Below are positions 5,015-8,666 of a stretch of 8,666 bases of DNA, one piece after another; position 1 is the stretch's first letter, and the number at the start of each line of letters is the position of its first letter. Origin of the DNA: Thioalkalivibrio sp. (GTDB lineage: Bacteria; Pseudomonadota; Gammaproteobacteria; Ectothiorhodospirales; Ectothiorhodospiraceae). The translations under genes and the position numbers were made by a program. The notes under the pieces were generated by a model, which saw nothing but the letters and a program-made list of their open reading frames with translations, made no database searches and was not told where the DNA came from. The DNA lies in contig SKQM01000116.1 of NCBI GenBank assembly GCA_007119005.1, forward strand, positions 1 to 8,666, written 5' to 3'.

Positions 5015-6841
5015 ATGAAGGAGACCGCGGCACCGTTCGATCACAAGGCCTTCCTGGGCACCTGCACGCAGGCCCCCGGCGTCTATCAGATGCTGGACGC
5101 CGAAGGGACCGTGATCTACGTCGGCAAGGCCAAGAGCCTGCGCAAGCGCATCGCCAGCTACTTCCGCATCGCGGGGGAGCGCAGCCCGAAGACGCGGGTC
5201 ATGGTGTCGCAGATCGCGTCGATCCGGGTCGCGGTCACCGAGACCGAGGCCGAGGCGCTGCTGCTCGAGGCCAACCTGATCAAGCGCCACCGGCCGCGCT
5301 ACAACATCCTGCTTCGGGATGACAAGAGCTTCCCCTATATCTTTGTTTCCAATCACGAATACCCGCGCCTCGGTTTCCACCGGGGCGCGCGGAAGAAAGG
5401 GGTTCGCTATTTCGGGCCCTATCCGTCAGCGGTAGCGGTTCGCGACACGCTGAACCTGCTGCAGAAGCTGTTTCTCGTGCGCCAGTGCGAGGACAGCATG
5501 TTTGCGCATCGCAGCCGGCCCTGCCTGCAGTACCAGATCGGGCGCTGCACCGCGCCTTGTGTCGGGTACATCGAGCCCGAAGAATACGCGGCGGATATCG
5601 AGGCCGCGGTCAGCTTCCTGCAGGGCCGGAGCGACCAGGTGATCGGAAATCTGGTGCAGCGCATGGAAAGCGCCGCGGACGAACTGCAGTTCGAGCGCGC
5701 GGCACGGCTGCGCGATCAGATTGCGAACCTGCGCCAGATCTCGGAGCAGCAATACGTGGCCGGGGGCGAGGGGGACGCCGACGTGTTTGCCCTGGCGCGT
5801 GAGGGCGGGGCAGCGGCGGTGCAGATCTTCTTCGTGCGCAACGGCCAGAATCTTGGCAACACCGTGCGCTACCCGCGCTTGCCCGACGAGGCTGACGACG
5901 CTGGAATCATGGCCGCGATTCTCGCCCAGTACTACGCAGAGCGGGAGCCGCCGCGCCGGGTATTGGTGTCGCACCGGCCCGAAGCGCCCGAAGCCCTCGA
6001 GGAGCTGCTGCAGCAGCGTCGTGGCAGCCGGGTGCATCTGGCATGGTCACTGCGCGGGGAGCGTGCCGAGTGGTTGCGTATGGCGGAACGCAATGCACGG
6101 CTGGCGCTGCAGGCACACCTCGCAGGGAAGGCCGGGCAGCAGGCGCGGCTGGCAGCGCTGGCGCAGGCCCTGAACCTGCCCGAACTCCCCACCCGGATGG
6201 AGTGCTTCGACATCTCCCACACGCAGGGGGAGGGTACCGTCGCCTCCTGCGTGGTGTTCGGGCCGGAGGGGCCGATCAAGTCGGACTACCGCCGCTTCAA
6301 CATCGCGGGGATCGAGCCCGGTGACGACTACGCCGCGATGCACCAGGCGCTGGAGCGCCGGTTCGCCAGGCTGAAGAAGGGCGAGGGCCGGGTACCGGAT
6401 ATTCTGTTCATCGATGGCGGGAAGGGCCAGGTGAACCAGGCGCTGGATGTCTTGCAGGCCGCCGGGATGGAGGGACTGCGCGTGGTCGGGGTGGCGAAGG
6501 GGGTGGAACGGCGCCCGGGCATGGAAACGCTGGTGTTGAGCGGGGTGGATGGCCCTTCTATACTGCCTGCGCAGTCCAGCGCCCTGCACCTGATCCAGCA
6601 GATCCGCGACGAGGCCCATCGCTTTGCGATCACCGGGCATCGGGCGAGACGTGCCAGGGCGCGCCGGGAATCACGCCTCGAGGGCATCCCGGGCCTGGGC
6701 CCGAAGCGCAGGGCCGCGTTGCTTCGGCACTTCGGCGGGATGCAGGGCATCGCGCGGGCCGGCGCGGATGAACTGGCGAAGGTCCCGGGTATCAGCAGGG
6801 GCCTGGCCCGTGCGATCTACGAGGGTTTTCACGAGAGCTGA
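5015..6841 (+). CDS. uvrC: Excinuclease ABC subunit UvrC
   Basis: UvrC makes both incisions in nucleotide excision repair after UvrAB finds damage. The 608-residue product is full length. In order: a GIY-YIG nuclease domain (about 19-98, with GVY 22-24 and IYVG 34-37) for the 3' cut; four cysteines C158, C170, C178 and C182 in the pattern of the reported UvrC iron-sulfur cluster; a UVR motif around 205-240 for UvrB contact; the RNase H-like endonuclease (about 390-540) for the 5' cut with D399 (FDISHT), D437/D438 (PGDDYA), D467 (IDGGKGQ) and H535 (RDEAH); and tandem helix-hairpin-helix motifs (556-603: GIPGLGPKRR and VPGISRG). GAGG lies only 3 nt before the ATG, a tight spacing. It sits between the glycosylase and pgsA. 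In E. coli it follows uvrY, a response regulator missing here. Confidence 0.98.
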   Translation: MKETAAPFDHKAFLGTCTQAPGVYQMLDAEGTVIYVGKAKSLRKRIASYFRIAGERSPKTRVMVSQIASIRVAVTETEAEALLLEANLIKRHRPRYNILLRDDKSFPYIFVSNHEYPRLGFHRGARKKGVRYFGPYPSAVAVRDTLNLLQKLFLVRQCEDSMFAHRSRPCLQYQIGRCTAPCVGYIEPEEYAADIEAAVSFLQGRSDQVIGNLVQRMESAADELQFERAARLRDQIANLRQISEQQYVAGGEGDADVFALAREGGAAAVQIFFVRNGQNLGNTVRYPRLPDEADDAGIMAAILAQYYAEREPPRRVLVSHRPEAPEALEELLQQRRGSRVHLAWSLRGERAEWLRMAERNARLALQAHLAGKAGQQARLAALAQALNLPELPTRMECFDISHTQGEGTVASCVVFGPEGPIKSDYRRFNIAGIEPGDDYAAMHQALERRFARLKKGEGRVPDILFIDGGKGQVNQALDVLQAAGMEGLRVVGVAKGVERRPGMETLVLSGVDGPSILPAQSSALHLIQQIRDEAHRFAITGHRARRARARRESRLEGIPGLGPKRRAALLRHFGGMQGIARAGADELAKVPGISRGLARAIYEGFHES

Positions 6842-6842
6842 G

Positions 6843-7394
6843 ATGCTACGCAAACTGCCCACCTGGCTGACTTGGTCGCGCATCGCCCTCATCCCATTGA
6901 TGGTGGTGCTGTTTTACGCGCTGCCCGCGCCCTGGGGCGGCATCGTCGCGGCGCTGATCTTCGCGCTGGCGGGGCTCACCGACTGGCTGGACGGCTACCT
7001 CGCCCGCCGTCTCGAGGTGGAGTCGCGCTTCGGTGCGTTTCTCGATCCGGTCGCGGACAAGCTGATCGTCGCAGCGGCGCTGGTGTTGGTGGTTGACTCG
7101 TCTGCCGCGCTGGGCATCAGCATCGCCGCGATCGTGATCATTGGTCGCGAGATCGCGATTTCGGCGCTGCGCGAGTGGATGGCCGAAGTCGGGAAACGGG
7201 CCCGGGTCGCGGTGTCCTGGGTCGGGAAGGTCAAGACGACCGCGCAGATGGTGTCCATCTTCCTGCTGCTCTGGGCGGTTCCGGTCGGCCCCATACCGAT
7301 GTTCGCCATCGGAGAATGGCTGCTCTACCTCGCCGCGGTGCTGACGCTGGTGTCGATGGTGCAGTACATGATCGCGGCGCGTCGGGTGGCCTGA
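6843..7394 (+). CDS. pgsA: CDP-diacylglycerol-glycerol-3-phosphate 3-phosphatidyltransferase
   Basis: PgsA joins CDP-diacylglycerol and glycerol-3-phosphate to give phosphatidylglycerol phosphate, the committed step to phosphatidylglycerol and cardiolipin, in the inner membrane. The 183-residue product has the complete CDP-alcohol phosphotransferase motif D-x2-D-G-x2-A-R-x8-G-x3-D-x3-D, seen as DWLDGYLARR followed by GAFLDPVADK (residues 42-69). Hydrophobic stretches around 15-40, 70-100, 133-150 and 155-175 are membrane segments. It starts 1 bp after the uvrC stop; GAG and AGAG lie just upstream. The uvrC-pgsA pair is conserved with E. coli. A CDP-alcohol transferase with another substrate is unlikely given this context. 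Confidence 0.96.
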   Translation: MLRKLPTWLTWSRIALIPLMVVLFYALPAPWGGIVAALIFALAGLTDWLDGYLARRLEVESRFGAFLDPVADKLIVAAALVLVVDSSAALGISIAAIVIIGREIAISALREWMAEVGKRARVAVSWVGKVKTTAQMVSIFLLLWAVPVGPIPMFAIGEWLLYLAAVLTLVSMVQYMIAARRVA

Positions 7395-7406
7395 CGCCAG
7401 CCTTGC

Positions 7407-8354
7407 TCAGCCAGCGGGTCGTCCCAGCCGCTCGCGCAGCTCCGCCTCGAGTTCGTCCCGCGCGGGGCGGCCCTGCTCGAAGATATCTTCGAAACGGTAA
7501 AAATCTAGCACCCGTACGTCCTTGATGTCCGGCTGGACCAGGATGTCCGGCTGCTGCCGCTTCAGCTTCTCGGCCAGGATCGAGCTCTGCATGATCTGGA
7601 AGGTGTTGAAGATGCTGTCCATCGACGATGGGACTTCTTCGGCTCCCTCCGGCGTACGGATTCCCAGCACGTCCACCGCGATGATCAGGTCGCAGTCCTC
7701 GAGCAGGTCAAACGGCACCGGGTTGGTGAGGCCGCCATCGACCAGAAGGCGGCCCTGATGTTCGACCGGCTTGAACAGACCTGGCACGGCCATGCTGGCC
7801 TGAACCGCGGGCCAGAGATCGCCGCTGTCGAAGACCACCATTTCGCGGCTCCAGAAATCGGTGGCGACGACCCGCAGAGGGATCTCCAGTTCGTCGAACG
7901 TGGACACTCCAGCGGTTTCCTTCAGGAATTCGATGAAGGCGTCGGATCGAGCCACGCCGCCGCGTGCCGCGCCGGGTTCGATGAAGCGCAACCAGCGGGT
8001 CAGTTCCCGGGAGAGCAGGGCCTCAAACCAACCCTCGTCGCGGGCCTTGGTGACGCTGTCGAGCGCGTCGTGGATTTCGCTGGCCGACAGGCCCGCCGCG
8101 TAGAGGGAACCCATGATTGCCCCGATACTCGCCCCCGATATCCGGTGCGGCCGAAGCTCGAGCGCATCCAGCACTTCGAAGACCTGCAGGTGGGCGAGCC
8201 CGCGCGCGCCGCCACTGCCCAGCGCCAGGCCGATCCGGGGCTCATCACGGGAGCTGCCCCCGTTCCCCGTGCTCCCCGATCCAACAACGGGCGCCAACGC
8301 AGCCGCGAGCAGCAAAGCCAGTGTCTCCCGCCGGTTCCAGACCTTCTCATTCAT
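7407..8354 (-). CDS. Patatin-like phospholipase with an N-terminal signal sequence
   Basis: A serine lipid hydrolase of the patatin/RssA type with a Ser-Asp dyad. The 315-residue product has the oxyanion-hole loop GSGGARG (46-52), the nucleophile Ser76 in GASIG (74-78) and catalytic Asp206 in DGG. The RssA-like block with NPVPF (211-215), VDVLG and the C-terminal LVQPDI follow. The N-terminus, MNEKVWNRRETLALLLAAAL, has twin arginines (R8, R9) before a hydrophobic core, a Tat- or Sec-type export signal; there is no lipobox cysteine. ATG 8354 is chosen because AAGGTGA (8360-8366) lies about 7 nt upstream and it puts the signal at the N-terminus; ATG 8384 would add ten polar residues. It converges on pgsA with 12 bp between stops and no evident terminator. 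The substrate is unknown; membrane lipids of the envelope are a reasonable guess. Confidence 0.9.
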   Translation of the reverse strand: MNEKVWNRRETLALLLAAALAPVVGSGSTGNGGSSRDEPRIGLALGSGGARGLAHLQVFEVLDALELRPHRISGASIGAIMGSLYAAGLSASEIHDALDSVTKARDEGWFEALLSRELTRWLRFIEPGAARGGVARSDAFIEFLKETAGVSTFDELEIPLRVVATDFWSREMVVFDSGDLWPAVQASMAVPGLFKPVEHQGRLLVDGGLTNPVPFDLLEDCDLIIAVDVLGIRTPEGAEEVPSSMDSIFNTFQIMQSSILAEKLKRQQPDILVQPDIKDVRVLDFYRFEDIFEQGRPARDELEAELRERLGRPAG

Positions 8355-8405
8355 GCCGTTCACCTTCTGCTCCGTCGATGACATCCTGCCAACACCCCGG
8401 GCGTC

Positions 8406-8423
8406 TGTCACCCCGCGGTGACA
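8406..8423. promoter_or_regulatory. 18-bp operator-like inverted repeat upstream of the patatin gene
   Basis: TGTCACC-CCGC-GGTGACA has perfect 7-bp arms with a 4-bp centre, 52 bp upstream of the patatin start and about 110 bp before the tRNA promoter. The size and symmetry fit a dimeric regulator site. I cannot assign the regulator. In the patatin leader it could also form an RNA hairpin; a weaker stem (8444-8450 with 8458-8465) lies beside it. Confidence 0.45.
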
Positions 8424-8532
8424 TCCGGCCTGACGGGTTGGGCGGCCCGCTCGCCTGGCGGGGCCGGCTGTACCTGTGCGGGCGTGAAGCGTTCCCGACA
8501 ATCCTGGAAAAATCAGAGCGTTGCGATATCTG

Positions 8533-8560
8533 TTGACGGGCTACACGGAGTCTGTAAAAT
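8533..8560 (+). promoter_or_regulatory. Promoter of the tRNA-Gly gene
   Basis: TTGACG (8533-8538) is followed after 16 bp by TAAAAT (8555-8560). Each hexamer matches consensus at 5 of 6 positions. The predicted start is near 8567, about 12 nt before the mature tRNA 5' end. The GC-rich run just after the -10 (ACGCGGCC) is typical of stable-RNA promoters under stringent (ppGpp) control; that regulation is inferred from this resemblance. Confidence 0.8.
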
Positions 8561-8578
8561 ACGCGGCCTGGAACCGCT

Positions 8579-8654
<76 letters not shown>

Positions 8655-8666
8655 GAATCCTGCGAA

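Noticed and set aside
7395..7432. Terminator between pgsA and the patatin gene
   Set aside because: Only a 5-bp stem (AGCGG 7413-7417 with CCGCT 7428-7432) with a 10-nt loop is visible and no T-run follows on either strand.
8385..8501. In-frame upstream extension of the patatin protein
   Set aside because: It would bury the signal-like segment some 40-50 residues into the protein and would run through the operator-like dyad; the ATG at 8354 has a better-spaced ribosome binding site.

Overview
The window is dense, GC-rich chromosomal DNA from a gammaproteobacterium. The gene order yceD-rpmF-plsX-fabH and the pairing uvrC-pgsA near a tRNA-Gly are both familiar from Gammaproteobacteria. The high GC content, GTG starts and a PycA-type biotin carboxylase would fit a purple-sulfur or haloalkaliphilic lineage (Chromatiales/Ectothiorhodospiraceae type), but that placement is inference from gene content and base composition only.

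Layout. (1) Bases 1-731, minus strand: the N-terminal 243 codons of a biotin carboxylase/ATP-grasp subunit, most like pyruvate carboxylase subunit A; the rest lies outside the window. (2) A compact divergent promoter region (732-853) separates it from a plus-strand series that runs unbroken to 7394: yceD, rpmF, plsX, fabH, a CYTH-domain triphosphatase, a family 5 uracil-DNA glycosylase, uvrC and pgsA. From fabH onward the genes are packed tightly: plsX/fabH and CYTH/UDG overlap by 4 bp, UDG-uvrC are 5 bp apart and uvrC-pgsA 1 bp apart. (3) A patatin-like phospholipase on the minus strand converges on pgsA with 12 bp between them. (4) A tRNA-Gly(GCC) with its own strong promoter lies at the right edge on the plus strand.

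How the genes work together. PlsX and FabH act at the junction of fatty acid and phospholipid synthesis, PgsA commits CDP-diacylglycerol to phosphatidylglycerol, and the patatin-like protein may hydrolyse lipids. UvrC and the uracil-DNA glycosylase are DNA repair enzymes. YceD and L32 belong to ribosome assembly. The notable arrangement is that the expected fabD-fabG-acpP genes do not follow fabH; the series passes instead into a triphosphatase and two DNA-repair genes before returning to phospholipid synthesis.

The only sizeable non-coding stretches are 732-853, 1635-1887 and 8355-8578. The second is rich in inverted repeats and forms a structured leader ahead of plsX; the third holds an 18-bp operator-like dyad and the tRNA promoter. 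I see no CRISPR array, insertion sequence, phage gene or defence system. The window is mostly conserved housekeeping DNA, and the points of interest are regulatory structures and gene order rather than a new protein system.
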